Positions 29,526-43,215 are shown, counted from the stretch's first letter. The stretch is 64,000 nucleotides of DNA from Stenopsyche tienmushanensis (GCA_008973525.1 WACJ01000126.1:2480001-2544000), one strand, 5' to 3'. Notes: a model not told the origin generated them from the sequence alone. Made by a program: numbers and translations.

Positions 29526-30700
29526 TGTCCACACAACGTGGTCTGCTTAAAGAACGGATCTCAGCACGGACACTCCAATATCAGAGAAAGTCTAAGCCTA
29601 AAGAGCGAAACGCCAAACCACCCGTGTCCTGTGAGAAACTGGGACGTCCATTAATCCGGAACGACCCAGCGACATCTCAGGCGATTACATCATTCAACGA
29701 TTTGAAAAAAATGTCGGACAACTCCTGAAATTAGTACAATCGGACTGATTGCGATGATGATGAACCTCAGGGTTGGCCACTACAGGCGATCAGTTTTTTC
29801 ATAACTATAGACAGCAGCCTACCAAAATATCATCTGTGTTGAGTGATCATAAGAAAAGTATTAATTTAAAGCCAAAAATATGTGTAAGGGGATATTCTAG
29901 TCTAGAATTTTGAAAAAATCGGTTTTGTTTAGACTTTTACGAGTATATACGACTCGAAAAAAAAATTCCAAAATTTCCTCCTCCACTTAATCAGCTTATA
30001 ATTTTTTTTGGAAATTCTAAAAATGTCGATAAATAACTGGTAAAAAAAATGTAAAGTAAAAATATATTTATATATTTTTTTAATTATCGAATTTGATAAA
30101 TCGTCCAAAATGTGTGCCTCTAGATTAGAATATCCCCTAAATTAAAAATAAACATATATAATAAAATGGTCGACATTTTACTCACCCCTGATATGTGCAT
30201 CAAGTACATCATTTTGATTTTTTTGAACTGAAATACTTTGGCTTATTGGAATTGGTAAGGTCAATTATTCAGCACAAACAAATCATTTTGCTTACTTTTA
30301 TCACCTGATGTCAATTGACAATCAGTGTTTCTTAAAATGAGGAACATATGAAACTTATTATTAATCAGTTATATTTCTGATGCGAACGAAACACCAGAAA
30401 AAAAGTTTTTGCACGCATATTTTTGCATAAATATGGATATGGGTGAAATAAAATTAGTATTTCTTACAAAATCATAGTAGTTTAATTTTAGGGTCTTCAA
30501 TAATTCACTGTTGCACATTAGTAGCTAACCTAGTTTTTTTTGTTGTTTTTTAAAAGTAAAAAAATGTTTTTATTCATTTAAACAAAAAAGAAACAATAAT
30601 ACTTCTTATATCCTCTAAATTAATAATACATTAACAAAAACAATTGATTTTTTCAACAAATGAATGCAAAGCCTGCTGATGTATTTTTGTTAATACTGGG
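29526..30700. other. spacer, AT-rich
   Basis: A 67-codon frame at 29,525-29,728 (Lys/Arg-rich) is unrecognised. Beyond it the sequence is AT-rich, with TTCTAGTCTAGAATTTT at 29,894 as also seen at 6060. Nothing supportable as a gene. Confidence 0.3.
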
Positions 30701-30704
30701 CATG

Positions 30705-31231
30705 TTCAGAAAGTAAGTGTACTGTGACCATAATGGGCTGTGGTTTTTCGTTGTTTTTTTCTTCTTCAGTTTTCAGAGTTTTTATATTTGGAGATGAAAG
30801 GAGAGGAATGATGACGAGAAGAGTGGGCTTTTCGCACAAAAACGCCCATCCTCACACAGCCCCAGTCACCAAGCTGCTCTTGGATTCACTTGGTTGGGAT
30901 ATTTTGAACCACGTTCCCGTATTCTCCTGACTTCAGAAGGCGTATTCAGATGATCATCGTTTCACGTTCCTGAAGTCACACATGGGTGGAATTAGTTTTT
31001 CAACCGCCGAGCGGATGCAGAAAGAGGTTCTGAAGTGGGGAAAGGAGCTGACGGGAGAGTTCTTCGAGGAAGGCATAAAAAAGCTTGTGCCACGACTCAC
31101 CACATGCATTAAACGACATGACAATTATGTGGAAAAATAGTAAATAAATGTATCAACAATAACCTGTAATAGTTTTACAAATACACTTTTTCTAAAAAAT
31201 ATATAAAAATCTAGTACACTTACTTTCTGAA
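30705..31231 (+). mobile_element. internally deleted mariner with matching ends
   Basis: Perfect 19-bp inverted ends TTCAGAAAGTAAGTGTACT (30,705) and AGTACACTTACTTTCTGAA (ends 31,231). Inside are mariner C-terminal segments: HKNAHPHTAPVTKLLLDSLGW (second catalytic Asp lost, HDN to HKN), then after a stop LKSHMGG, EVLKWGKELTGEFFEEGIKKLVPR and CIKRHDNYVEK. The N-terminal two-thirds is deleted. Confidence 0.9.
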
Positions 31232-31790
31232 TATATCTCGTATATTGGATATTCTTGGCTGCAGTTCTGACAGATGAAGTACTACATTCACGTCCAGTCT
31301 ATTCCTTTATTTCGATTTTATTACGGATATGGACGATAATGGTATTAATAAATTTATATTGTAGTTTTAAAGCTCAAATATGAATATTTACAGATACATT
31401 TTTATACAAGAATCCGAAGACAACTCTATTAATTATTCTTTTTCTCTACTCGTAAAAGTACATGAAATGACGTCCTCCACGAAGGGATTATTAATCCGAA
31501 GATTTCCATTTTCGAGATAAAAGTCACCTCACTTCTGCATGGAGAAAGATATGTTATGATTTAATATTTTATCATGTCGAATTTCTGGACCTTATACGAT
31601 TTGGAATAGCAACAAAGATAAAAGACGACGTAACAGGTTCTTCAAGCTGTGACTGTTTTCTGGTTCTTCATCTATTTCCTTCAAAACATAATCAATTTTT
31701 CTCTTCGGATCGATGGAAAAAATTGCATCATCTGTTTTACGATGCAATATAAATGGCGTTAACGATCTATACAATCATGCGATGCATATG
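31232..31790. other. spacer
   Basis: No gene or repeat recognised; short open frames only. Confidence 0.3.
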
Positions 31791-31794
31791 AAGA

Positions 31795-31935
31795 AGCTAT
31801 CCGTCTCAGTCTCCCGAACTGCGCTAAGTTCTCTCTTTCTCTGTCCGCCTCGGAGCTTCAATGCACAAGGGTGCTCTTTCTGAATAGTGAAGGTCAAAAC
31901 GGATATTTCCGCAAGTACTCACGAAAAGGTTAATA
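31795..31935. mobile_element. TTAA-type MITE relic upstream of SP7
   Basis: Contains GGGTGCTCTTTCTGAATAGTGA and ends TACTCACGAAAAGGTTAA, resembling the terminus of the 40,607-40,688 copy. Heavily diverged. Confidence 0.35.
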
Positions 31936-32118
31936 TTTGAAACCAACTAGTAATGAATCAGAACTTTCATACTTCGAGTCCGCATTTTAAACAAAAATAT
32001 TTTTCATTATGAAATGCAGATTGACATTTATGCTTCCATGCAAATACAATTAGCAAGACAAAAAAGTGTTTGTAGTTGATATCCGCATTGGATTTAATAA
32101 GAGGAAAGCGAGCTGGCC

Positions 32119-32126
32119 TTTATAAG
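32119..32126 (+). promoter_or_regulatory. TATA box of SP7
   Basis: TTTATAAG within GGCCTTTATAAGCAGTGGCATT, 89 bp before the ATG. The SP8 promoter has the same context with TTTAAAAG. Confidence 0.55.
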
Positions 32127-32214
32127 CAGTGGCATTTGGCAAATCTGCTTAACTTGTCGCGCAAATTTACAAGAAAACTGTATATTCATCCACACTTGTT
32201 CCGCTCAAAACACG

Positions 32215-33293
32215 ATGAAGATCATATCTTACCTTGCATTGATATTGTCAATATCATTTTGCGGCATCAAATGTAAGTTAATACAATTATTTGAATATAT
32301 ATGCGAATGTGTTGTCTGTGATTCTTATATAATTTGTCTGTAATTTTACTAGATGTATACGGCGCCGAACAAAATACAAGCAACGTTTTTGGGGGCTCAG
32401 ACATCGATTCTTATGACGAATTAGATTTGGATTATTTATTGAAAAGATTTGACTATATAGCTTCCTTGAGAAATGATAAAAAAAATCATATTTGTGGTGG
32501 AACCATTATATCTCCTCGGACCATATTAACTGCGGCGCATTGCATTGTTAGGTATTTTTACATGAAAATAATAGCAATTTTGATTGAATAAATTGATGCT
32601 TAGATGCTAATATTATTTTTAGCACGAATCTCACTTATGTCGTCGTTGGAACATATAAACTTAACGCCAGTAGTGAAGAAAGAGTTTATACCGTGGAAAG
32701 TTCAAAAGCGCATCCAAAATATGACAAAAACACATTAGCGAATGATATTGCTGTTGTTATAACGAAAGATGTGATGGATTTTGATTATTATGTTCAATCA
32801 GTTCAATTACCATCCTCGACACTCAAAGAAGGAGATTCGGTGGTCGCGTTAGGGTGGGGCTTAACAGGCGATGTAAGTCCATCACAGATCAATTACATTT
32901 TAGCATAGAACAGATTTCAATGTATTATTTTTAGTTTCCAGCCAATCTCAGTCCCGATTTGGCAAACTTCAAGCCAAAAATTATTAGCTTAGAAAAATGC
33001 CGAACGCAATGGGACGCAAACTTAATCACCGATTCCAACATTTGCATTTATGCAGAAGGTCAAGGATTCTGCTATGTAAATATATTATTTTGATTTCCTC
33101 TAGACAACATTTATGTTGATATATTTTAAATATAATGTCGTCATTTAAGGGGGATTCTGGAGGACCAATAGTAAACGACAGACGCGTTTATGGAATAGGA
33201 TCTTTTGGCAAGGCTTGTGGAACGAATACACCCGATGTCGCTACTTCGGTTGTACCATATGTAAGCTGGATAGAAACAAATATGATATCATGA
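32215..33293 (+). CDS. SP7: S1-family serine protease-like protein without activation site
   Basis: Exons 32215-32272, 32353-32551, 32623-32872, 32935-33075 and 33150-33293; 263 residues, same intron phases as the others. Signal peptide MKIISYLALILSISFC. The triad residues are all there: TAAHC, NDIAVV and GDSGGP; Gly189 (GFCYGDSGG) and Asp226 (TPDVATS). But the R/K-IVGG segment that forms the new N-terminus after zymogen cleavage is replaced by an acidic stretch, DELDLDYLLKRFDYIASL. Without Ile16 the classical activation cannot occur, so it may be inactive, or be activated in an unusual way. N-glycosylation sequon NLT follows exon 3 start. SP8 is its duplicate. Confidence 0.94.
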
Positions 33294-34945
33294 ACATGAA
33301 AAACAACCAATTGAGCAGATTATATTTTTATTATTGAAAATATATATCATATTGTTCAGCATTTGTTGAAATATTGTGTTTAATTTACTATGATTTTAAA
33401 ACATTTAATATCACACCTAGTTGAAAATGCACGCATTCCTTAATAATTGGATGTCATAAGATAACATTACTTACAAATATCTTTGAGTATTATTGCATAA
33501 AGATCACTCAATCGGCATAGAACCATGCAATTGGCTAAAAATTGATCAATCAATAGTAAAAACAGATCATAAACAATGTGGATGATTCAGAATATTAATT
33601 TTCCGACGAAAATACTGCTTAAATTTTGAATTTCATTTCTCTTTCAATCTTAAATAACATCTTTTTATGATGTATAAATACAACCAACTATGGAATTCTA
33701 ATTCAACTAATGGATTCATATAAAACAACTTGCTATAAGTTGTTCATACTAGGATCATCCATAACAGTAAATCGGCACAGTAATCAATTAATGAAGTTGA
33801 AAAACTAAATTGAAAAAAAAAAAAAGACTCAAGCAGTATTTTGAGAGGTTTCCATGTCAGATCATGGTTGTGATCCTCTGCAGTTCCATACTCGGATTGG
33901 TTTGTTTCTATGTACTAATTTACGGTTGATGATTAATTTTTAACCTGCAAAGCAGAGTGCAGTTTCGTGGTTCAAAATAAACGCAATGGCGGGCGAACCA
34001 GTTGAGATTCGACCCGCAAGATTAATTACATTCATTCCCCAAAGAAGATTTAACCCAAATGATAGAGATGACGCGCCATCTTGCAACCCTTGGTTTTATT
34101 CCTATTCTTATACACCCCTTCCAGCGGGCACAGAGTCCGATCAACATTTATTTAGACACGTATTAACCCCCACATTTGCAGTCTACTGGTCTTTTATTTT
34201 CAATGCCATACCAAAATAGAGAGATGTAAATACTGACTATTAATATGCATGAGTTGAAAATACTCGTTTCAAAATAAAAGGTTTCAAAACTAAGGATAAT
34301 ATCCGCAAAATCGAAGCTATATTAAAAAGGTATAATAAAAAATATGGGAAGTTCAAGAAAATCGTTATAGTGATGTAAAAAAAATTCTATTGGAGTGGGA
34401 GAAAAAGAAGTGTCATGCAGTTGATGCGCTAGTCTATAGCAAATGAGATACAGACACTAGAAACGATTATCCCTATTTTTCCTCTCTTCTGGTCGGAGAT
34501 AAGTTAGAATTTAACTTTTCATGACCATTTAATAGCGACCAATGTCAGTCATTTTTCAGTCCATTCCTTCATATCACATGCTTGACAAATCGCAGGAAAA
34601 AAACCTTTTTGTTGTGCTAAAATGCTTCAAACAGCGTTCTGAATTATGGACGCGTTGATCGACCGTAAGCAAACGCTGTACCCACTTCGAACAAAGCTTT
34701 CTCGCGGACAAATGTTGATGCAAAATGATGAACGAATTTTTTTCTGATGTGTCATCTTACAAACTTATTGAGTGATGTTTTATTAGACCAAGTGCAAAAA
34801 AATCATCTTATTTAACTTCATAGCCAAGCAATAATCGTCGATTAGCTAATTAGAGCCAGAGCAATTGAAACACTCTCACGCTGAAAAATATATTCAATAG
34901 TCGGTAATTTGTAAATATATAAAGCAATTTGATTGAAATAAATGT
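33294..34945. other. SP7 3' flank and spacer, part of the SP7/SP8 duplication
   Basis: The first ~100 bases after the stop are identical to those after SP8 (36,546 on). 33,430-33,620 and 33,720-34,250 also match 36,740-36,930 and 37,110-37,990, including GGCGGGCGAACC and CCTTCCAGCG. The open frame 33,986-34,219 is not conserved as protein in the second copy, so I do not call a gene. Confidence 0.6.
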
Positions 34946-35150
34946 TTAACCCTTTGATTAGTGAGCAAATTTCAAATTGATGCAAATAAGTTCGTACGTC
35001 CACCACTTATCGCCCGAACAAATCCATTTTGTCTCAGGATCACGCAACGTGAGTCAAGCTTGTATATCAATAAACCTTAACACTGTTGATAGCACACAAT
35101 ATCCGATAGTCCGAACGCAAATATGCGTGATTACTCATCAAAGGGGTTAA
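34946..35150. mobile_element. complete short piggyBac-like MITE upstream of SP8
   Basis: TTAA-CCCTTTGATTAGTGAGC at left and GTGATTACTCATCAAAGGGG-TTAA at right: inverted repeats bounded by TTAA, the piggyBac target, with CCC starts. Internal TGATATACAAGC (minus) and AGTCCGAACGCAAATATGCG link it to the copies at 1.5, 40.6, 42.0, 43.2, 56.1 and 57.9 kb. It sits about 340 bp before the SP8 ATG. Confidence 0.8.
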
Positions 35151-35391
35151 ATCTGATAATCGAAAGATCTATCTGGGTCATGCATTTTGCGCAACAGTGC
35201 GATTTGTTATCGAGATGAAATGCTTGAATGCTTTCAACTTCGAATGCGCATTTTGAACTCGAATAAAAAATATTTTCCATTATGAAATGCAGATTGATAA
35301 TTCAGCTTCTACGTAAATAAAACTAACATGACATAAATGTGTTAGTCATCGATACTCGTATTGGATTTGATAGGAGGAAAACGAGGTGGCC

Positions 35392-35399
35392 TTTAAAAG
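35392..35399 (+). promoter_or_regulatory. degenerate TATA box of SP8
   Basis: TTTAAAAG in GGCCTTTAAAAGCAGTGCCATT, where SP7 has TTTATAAG, so SP8's TATA box looks weakened. Confidence 0.45.
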
Positions 35400-35487
35400 C
35401 AGTGCCATTTAGCAACTCTGCTTTACTTGACGCGCAGATTTACAAGAAACCCGTCTGTTCATCCACACTTGTTCTACTCAAAACACG

Positions 35488-36545
35488 ATGAAGATCATAT
35501 ACTATGTTGCATTGATATTGTCAATATCATTTTGCGTTGTCAAATGTGAGTAAACGCAATTATTTGAATATTTATGCGGTTGTGTTGTCTGCGATTCTTA
35601 GTTGATTTGTGTGTAATTTTACAAGATACAAATGGCGCCGAACAAGATACAGGCAACGTCGTTGAGAGCTCAGACACCGATTCTTATGATTTTGAAACAT
35701 TTGATTATATGGCTTCCTTGAGAAATGATGAAAAAAATCATTTTTGTGGTGGTGCGATTATATCTCCTCGGACCATACTAACTGCGGCGCAATGCGTTGC
35801 CAGGTATTTTTGCATGAAATTAATAGCAATTTTGATTGAATAAATTAATGATTTGATGTTAATATTATTTTTAGCACGAATCTCACTTATGTCGTCGTTG
35901 GAACATATAAACTTAACGCCAGTAGTGAAGAAAGAGTTTACACCGTGGAAAGTTCAAAAGCACATCCAAAATATGATAAAAACACATTAGCGAATGATAT
36001 TGCTGTTGTTATAACGAAAGATGTGATGGATTTTAGTTATTTTGTTCAACCAGTTCAATTACCATCCTTGACACTCAAAGAAGGGGATTCGGTGGTTGCA
36101 TCAGGGTGGGGCTTAACGAGCGCTGTAAGTTCACTACAGATAAATTACATTTTATCATAAGACAGATTTCAATATATCATTTTTAGTTTCCAGTCAACCT
36201 TAGTCCCGATTTAATATACTTCAAGCCAAAAATTATCAGCTTAGAAAAATGCCGATTGCAATGGAACGCTAAATTAATCTCAGATTCCCATTTGTGCATT
36301 TATTCAGCAGGTCAAGGGCTCTGCTATGTAAGTATATTATTTTGATTTCCTTTAGACAACATTTATGATGATACATTTTAAATTTTATGTCGTCATTTAA
36401 GGGGGATTCTGGAGGCCCAATAGTAAACGACAGACGCGTTTATGGAATAGGATCTTTTGGCAAGCCTTGTGCAACGAATATATCCGATGTCGCTACCTCG
36501 GTTGTACCATATGTAAGCTGGATAAAAACAAATATGATTTCATGA
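35488..36545 (+). CDS. SP8: S1-family pseudoprotease (His57 to Gln, no activation site)
   Basis: Exons 35488-35545, 35626-35803, 35875-36124, 36187-36327 and 36402-36545; 256 residues, all splice sites and frames intact. Signal peptide MKIIYYVALILSISFC. The pro-peptide/N-terminal region is 7 residues shorter than SP7 and has no R-IVGG motif (SYDFETFDYMASL). His57 is replaced by Gln (TAAQC; CAA at 35,790-35,792), while NDIAVV (Asp102) and GDSGGP (Ser195) remain. Two independent lesions make catalysis very unlikely, yet the frame is preserved, which points to a kept non-catalytic role. Duplicate of SP7 at +3,273 bp: exon 3 and 3' UTR are nearly identical, exons 2 and 4 are not. Confidence 0.95.
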
Positions 36546-37225
36546 ACATGAAAAACAACCAATTGAGCAGATTATATTTTTATTATTGAAAATATATATC
36601 ATATTGTTCAGCATTTGTTGAAATATTGTGTTTAATTTGCTACAATTTTACAACATTTAACCTTGGGGCAATGTTAGCTAGTTTTTTTAAAAATTGAAAT
36701 GACTAAAACTTGATAAATAAATTTACACTTAATCGAAAATGTATGCATTCCTCAACAATTACACGTCATAAGACAACATTACTAACAAATATCTTTGAGT
36801 ATTACTGGATAAAGATCCCTCAGTCAGCATAAAATCATCCAATTGGCTAAATATTGATTAATCAATAGTGAAAAACAGATCATAACAACGAGGATGATTC
36901 AGAATATTAGCTTTTCGAAGGAGATATTGCTCAAATTTTGAATTTAATTTCTTTTACGATGTCAAATACCATATTTTTGTATTGAGTAACACTAGAAACA
37001 AAAAATAGGTTTATTATAATAACCTAGGATAAAAGGTCATGGGCAATCCCCAGTCTATTGACGACATGCATCAAAGCAAAAAAGTTTTTTTTTTTGTGTT
37101 TGGATTCATATGAAACAACTTGCTATAAGTTATTAAAACTAGGATCATCCATAACAGTAAATCGGCATAGTTATCAATTAATGAAGTTGAAAAACTAAAT
37201 TTAATAAAAAGAATCAAGCGGTATT
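36546..37225. other. SP8 3' flank, duplicated from the SP7 flank
   Basis: Near-identical for about 100 bp to the SP7 3' UTR, then mosaic similarity. No gene. Confidence 0.6.
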
Positions 37226-37229
37226 TTGA

Positions 37230-37660
37230 AAGGTTCTGTAATGTGGAAGAAAATCCTGCGGGAGGGGGGGAGATGGTGTCTCTCTTCGCTTATAGACCCC
37301 AACAGGGGAAGATCTTCGAATTCAAGAAGACGCTACAAAAAAGGGCCAACCATCAGGTGGATCATCATCAGCTTGCTCTGTATCACGCACGTTCGCTTGC
37401 TTGCCTCTGGTTCTCCTATTTGTGTGGAACAATTGAATAAATACGCTGTGCCGATTGTTCGACGTTTTATTGATCACCTGCAGCGTCTGCCTCGTTTCGA
37501 CATCTATCACCGAGCTAATGAAATCAGACGTGTTCCGTCGTTCATCGCAGCCGATTCGCGGGTCAGGACCATTGTTACGGATTGCGCCGCGATCGATCTC
37601 ACGATCAATCACGCATCGCGCCAAGATGCTCTCAACAGCGGGAATAGAGCCAGAATATCA
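37230..37660. other. GC-richer insertion in the SP8 flank
   Basis: About 430 bp present here but absent from the matching place after SP7 (around 33,850). It is GC-rich relative to both sides, with open frames on both strands (155 codons at 37,226-37,693 plus, 100 codons minus) that I do not recognise. Either an inserted element or a segment lost from the SP7 flank. Confidence 0.4.
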
Positions 37661-38330
37661 TTGTGGTCCTCTTCTCTTCCATTTTCGGATTGATTTGTTT
37701 TTATGTACTGAGTTACGGCTGACGATTTATTTTAAACACGTAACCTGCAAAGCAGTGTGCAGTTTCATGGTTCAAGATAAACGCGTTGGCGGGCGAACCG
37801 GTGGAAGTTCGACCCGTAAGATTATTGACACGCATTCCCCAAAGGAAATGCATCCCGAATGATTAAGACGATAATTCGTCTTGTAACCTTTAGTTTTAGC
37901 CCTTTTTCTTGCGTAACCCTTCCAGCGAGCGCAAAGCCCAAACAACATTCGACAAGCCTTCATTAATATGACCGTACATATAATAATTCGAAAAAAATTA
38001 CGTACCCGTAGTATCAATAGCTCATATCATATGATATTTACCATATTTTTAAGTAAATAATGTTAAAATAAAATGCATGAGACTCTTGCACGATAGAAGT
38101 GACATTTCTTAGTTTAGCTGTTTTTGTATAATATATAATAAAATAGGCAAGCTATTTATTCTAGTGGCTACTTTATGCTATGTGTATACATAGTAGAGGC
38201 GGTATGATGCCCGTAGTGTTTCTATGATGTATGCGACTGACAAGGATACACTACAAACGATCCTCCATCTCTTTCTGACCAACTGCCGTTTGGAGTCGAA
38301 GAAAGAGAAACGTTGGCCGCTCATGCGCGT
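37661..38330. other. remainder of the duplicated flank and spacer
   Basis: 37,660-37,990 matches 33,880-34,190. After that no repeat or gene is recognised. Confidence 0.4.
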
Positions 38331-38354
38331 CAGGTAAGTGTTTCGCTACGGTGC

Positions 38355-39035
38355 CCACCTGATTTGATTTTGGTAGCCAGGCAACCTGCTGCTGAAAATG
38401 CATGCTCAGCCTCCACACTCGTTGAAGGTATCGTCATCAGATATTTAAATACTAGTTCCAGATGATGACAGCGTAAGCCCCCATTTTTGTATAACACCTC
38501 AACACCATCAATGTGACTGATAAAATTCCTTTCAGCTGAGACACGGACTAAAACTTGCAAAATTCCCGATTTACCGACAAATTATTTATTTATGTCGCTA
38601 CAGATGAATACTTATATACTATAACACTTTGATGTGATTCGTAATTATATTACGGAGGAATACACAAATTTTGAACCCCGTATCTATTATATTTCATATC
38701 GATATTCCCATTATTAGAGTCGAGGTGTAGTAAATACATCACCGGTAGGAAAAAGTTAATATACCAATTTGAAAAACATATATATATGTATACATAGATT
38801 TGACAGTTACTGTCCTTAGGCGTCGCCTAAGCTCGCCAATTAGTAGTTGCGCCACTGTTTCCAAGCGTCCAGATTTCAGCGGGAATGTCTCGATTTAGTA
38901 GCCTTCGTGTTGGTAAGGTGTACGATATCTGTTAGATAAAAATTTCAATCCCGAATTTTTCGGGATTACGTCTACTAATCCCGGGATCCATGAGCATCTA
39001 AAACTGTCCGGGATCCTGGGACCCTGGATTCCCTA
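38355..39035 (-). mobile_element. TAGGGAATCC hAT family, 3' truncated copy
   Basis: Minus-strand remnant of the hAT dimerisation domain (SVEAEHAFSAA, 38,430-38,390), followed along the plus strand by the same non-coding blocks as copy A and the end GGATTCCCTA at 39,026-39,035. The distal half is missing. Confidence 0.8.
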
Positions 39036-39955
39036 TACCCAACTAACTTGAATTGAGTAGCTTACCCTGTGTCGCGCACCCGTGTAGTGGAATGTGGAAC
39101 TGCCGATTACAGGAGTAGTGCACACAGTGGAGATCAGGTCTGCTCGAACAGCGACTGACCGAACCAATACGAGTACCATGGGAAATAAGGAGCCTCTGCA
39201 GTTCCCTTACAAGCTGAGGTTTGATTCGTAGTGGTAGTGACCTCGCGTTGGTTACATCGCACCTTTAGGTATACGTAATCTGAAATTGGTTTTCCTCGTG
39301 GTGCCTCGTCTTCTCTGGAGGATGCGGAGTAAAAGACTGAGAATGGAAATTTTAAGACTGACTGAAGACACTTTTTGTGGTTTGTTCGTGTGTACGCGGA
39401 TCACCACACCACTCAGCAACACGTGGGTAAGGACTCTGTATACAAAGAGTCCGAAATACTGATAAGTCGTGCTCATGCGCTTATATGGCTTATGAGATCT
39501 GGAGGCTAGAAAATATTCTCCCTCTTTATTCTCTCTTCTGGAGTCGGATAATGGAAAGCGTTTCAATTTTCGTGACGTTCAGGCTAATTTTACCCTATCG
39601 TGCCTACATAACGACATTGAATAACGGCCTTTGACTACCTTTTTAAAGTCCACTTCTTCATATGACATTCGTCCTCGCGCGCTTTTTTTACATCCACGTT
39701 TTACAAATGCAACTCAAATAGAGCGATTAAATTAAAACGTACACCGAAAAAAAAATACAGCACCTGTTTGCTTATTGTATTAAAGCAATAAAGTATACGG
39801 ACTGATAAGAAAAGTAGTTCATCAAATGCGTCTATTAACTATTATAAAGTGTGCTTTTATGTGTAATTTTAGCGATGAAGGTGAACATATTTATAAAACA
39901 CCTTCATTCGTTTTATCTCGACATTTTTCTGGAACTCAGGCAGAGTAATCCCTGC
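39036..39955. other. spacer before SP9
   Basis: 39,060-39,260 is GC-richer and unrecognised. The rest is AT-rich. A 104-codon minus frame at 39,252-39,566 has no recognisable features. Confidence 0.3.
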
Positions 39956-39959
39956 TCGA

Positions 39960-39967
39960 TATAAAAG
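39960..39967 (+). promoter_or_regulatory. TATA box of SP9
   Basis: TATAAAAG 69 bp before the ATG. The surrounding sequence is unlike that of SP2 to SP6. Confidence 0.6.
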
Positions 39968-40028
39968 ACGATGCAAAAAAAAGCAGCTTCACAATTGAAG
40001 ATTCGGGTACGATAGAAGAAGTACGAAG

Positions 40029-41461
<1,433 letters not shown>

Positions 41462-41539
41462 TTCAATCCCAGCATCCATTAAATTATTTATAATAATCAT
41501 ATGTTATTATTTATTAAGCTATTTATTTTTTTATAATAC

Positions 41540-41545
41540 AATAAA
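41540..41545 (+). other. polyadenylation signal of SP9
   Basis: AATAAA about 80 bp after the stop. Confidence 0.5.
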
Positions 41546-42014
41546 TTAATCTATCTAATATTTAAAAAGCATTTTTATTGCATTAAAATAAGATTCGGGC
41601 TTGTTTAAATTCGGAACGATCGTGAGTTGTTCAATCATTTTTTTCCTTGTTAACGATAACAAGTTAAACAAGAAAATTATGATATAAGAATTTCTCGGAA
41701 CGATTATGTGATTTAAAAAAAAAGCATCATAAAAATATGAATGACGTATGATTACAAAAAATGTTATATAAACATGTTATTTTATTAATATAATGAGGTG
41801 TATAGCTTTTTAAATATTGTTAATGATATATTTTTCAACGTGACCTGAACAAGTTCTAGCATTCTTATGATCACTCGCTGATCTAAACTATTGGTGAATT
41901 TATTTTTCAACCAATTATGATTATTTTTTAGCCAATCTTGGCATAAACGACATTTCAATATCTTTATTTTTTATCGTTTGATATAAGTGAAATAATTTTA
42001 AATGGAGCTAAATA
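41546..42014. other. AT-rich spacer
   Basis: No gene or recognised repeat. Confidence 0.4.
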
Positions 42015-42017
42015 TAG

Positions 42018-42125
42018 ATGCTATATTCGTATGTCCAACACTTATCGTCTACACAAATCCACTTATCTCTCAAGACCGCGCAGCGTGAGTCAAGCTTGTA
42101 TATCAATTAATTAACCTGAACACAC
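42018..42125. mobile_element. TTAA-type MITE fragment
   Basis: CCAACACTTATCGTCTACACAAATCC and GCGTGAGTCAAGCTTGTATATCAATT match the left half of 34,946-35,150. Confidence 0.6.
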
Positions 42126-43215
42126 GAACAAAAAAAAATATTTGTATGTATTTTTTTGTATAATTTGCTATATTTTGCCGATCGATGGCATTTTTATATA
42201 TTTTATACGATTAAAATATTGACAAATATCTGTACTATTATACCTAGGAAGAATTTAAAACTATATTAAGTTCTTATGGAATTTTTTTCAAGCTTAAGCT
42301 ATCCAGAAATTTGAATTTGGTTCATTATGCTATATTTAAATAATTTTGTTATTATGCTTCGTACATTTTTAGAATCAAATATATGTAATTAAATGCATGG
42401 AACATTTCCATGGTAATTTTCTCCTTGGGGAGAATGTCAAAATAGGATAACAATATTCATTAAGTGACCTCCATGTTACACGTCACTCAAATGCATAACT
42501 TAATTACAATTTGCAAATTCCCTATTCTCTGAGTGTCTTCCATTCAAACGTATCAGAGGATAACACTACGGAGCTACCGGGAGCATTAAAATGTTTGTAA
42601 AATATACATAAAGGAATAAAATGGATGAAAATAAATCAAAATACTTCGGGTTTGATTTATATTCGAAACGGTAAAATTTAGCCCCCCATTCGACGAGATG
42701 CGATCAGGATATAAAGCTCGCATCCCGAAAGTGAACACATTCGAAAACCTCACCACACGTAAATGTCGAACTTTGGCACTTTGAACCCTGGTAAACCAGG
42801 ACATCTGATAAGGTTTACCGGTTGCTCCCATCTGCCTAAATTTAAATTTACCTCCGCTGGAGCCTTTCCATGAAGGATCCCAAGGTGTAAATAAATACCT
42901 GACGAACAAAAACCGCAGGACGAATCGTCAGGATAGAGAACGCCCGAAACCCACAAAGGGACAAAACGAAACCGCTCTATTGGAATTGAAAAGTTTGCTT
43001 AGGAATTAAGTAAGACGTTCTTACTGTGAAAATGTTTAAATGGCAAAGGGCTGTTCAGATTTTCATGGCAGGCTTTTAAAACCTCTTTTGCCCGTAATCG
43101 TAATTATGTATCTTGTTTTGACAGAGGAAAACGACATTTTTAGATGACAGTTTGGTTTCAAAGTGGAATGGTATTGACCAAGCGTCGGTATAATAACAAA
43201 TTTTATAAAATTTAG
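42126..43215. other. single-copy spacer
   Basis: AT-rich to 42,640, then a more balanced stretch (42,660-42,970). Minus-strand frames here (42,586-42,956) show no recognisable domain. No gene called. Confidence 0.35.

Noticed and set aside
29525..29728. 67-codon basic frame as a gene
   Set aside because: Begins at the edge of a dispersed repeat, with no promoter, no domain and no second exon.
33986..34219. 77-codon frame after SP7
   Set aside because: The corresponding sequence after SP8 (37,790 on) has an in-frame stop and indels, so it is not conserved as protein.
37226..37693. 155-codon open frame as a gene
   Set aside because: Long antisense frame on the other strand, no domain, no signal, and the segment is an insertion in a duplicated flank.
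42586..42956. Minus-strand frames near 42.7 kb as a small gene
   Set aside because: No recognisable motif, no promoter or splice support, and overlapping frames of similar length.
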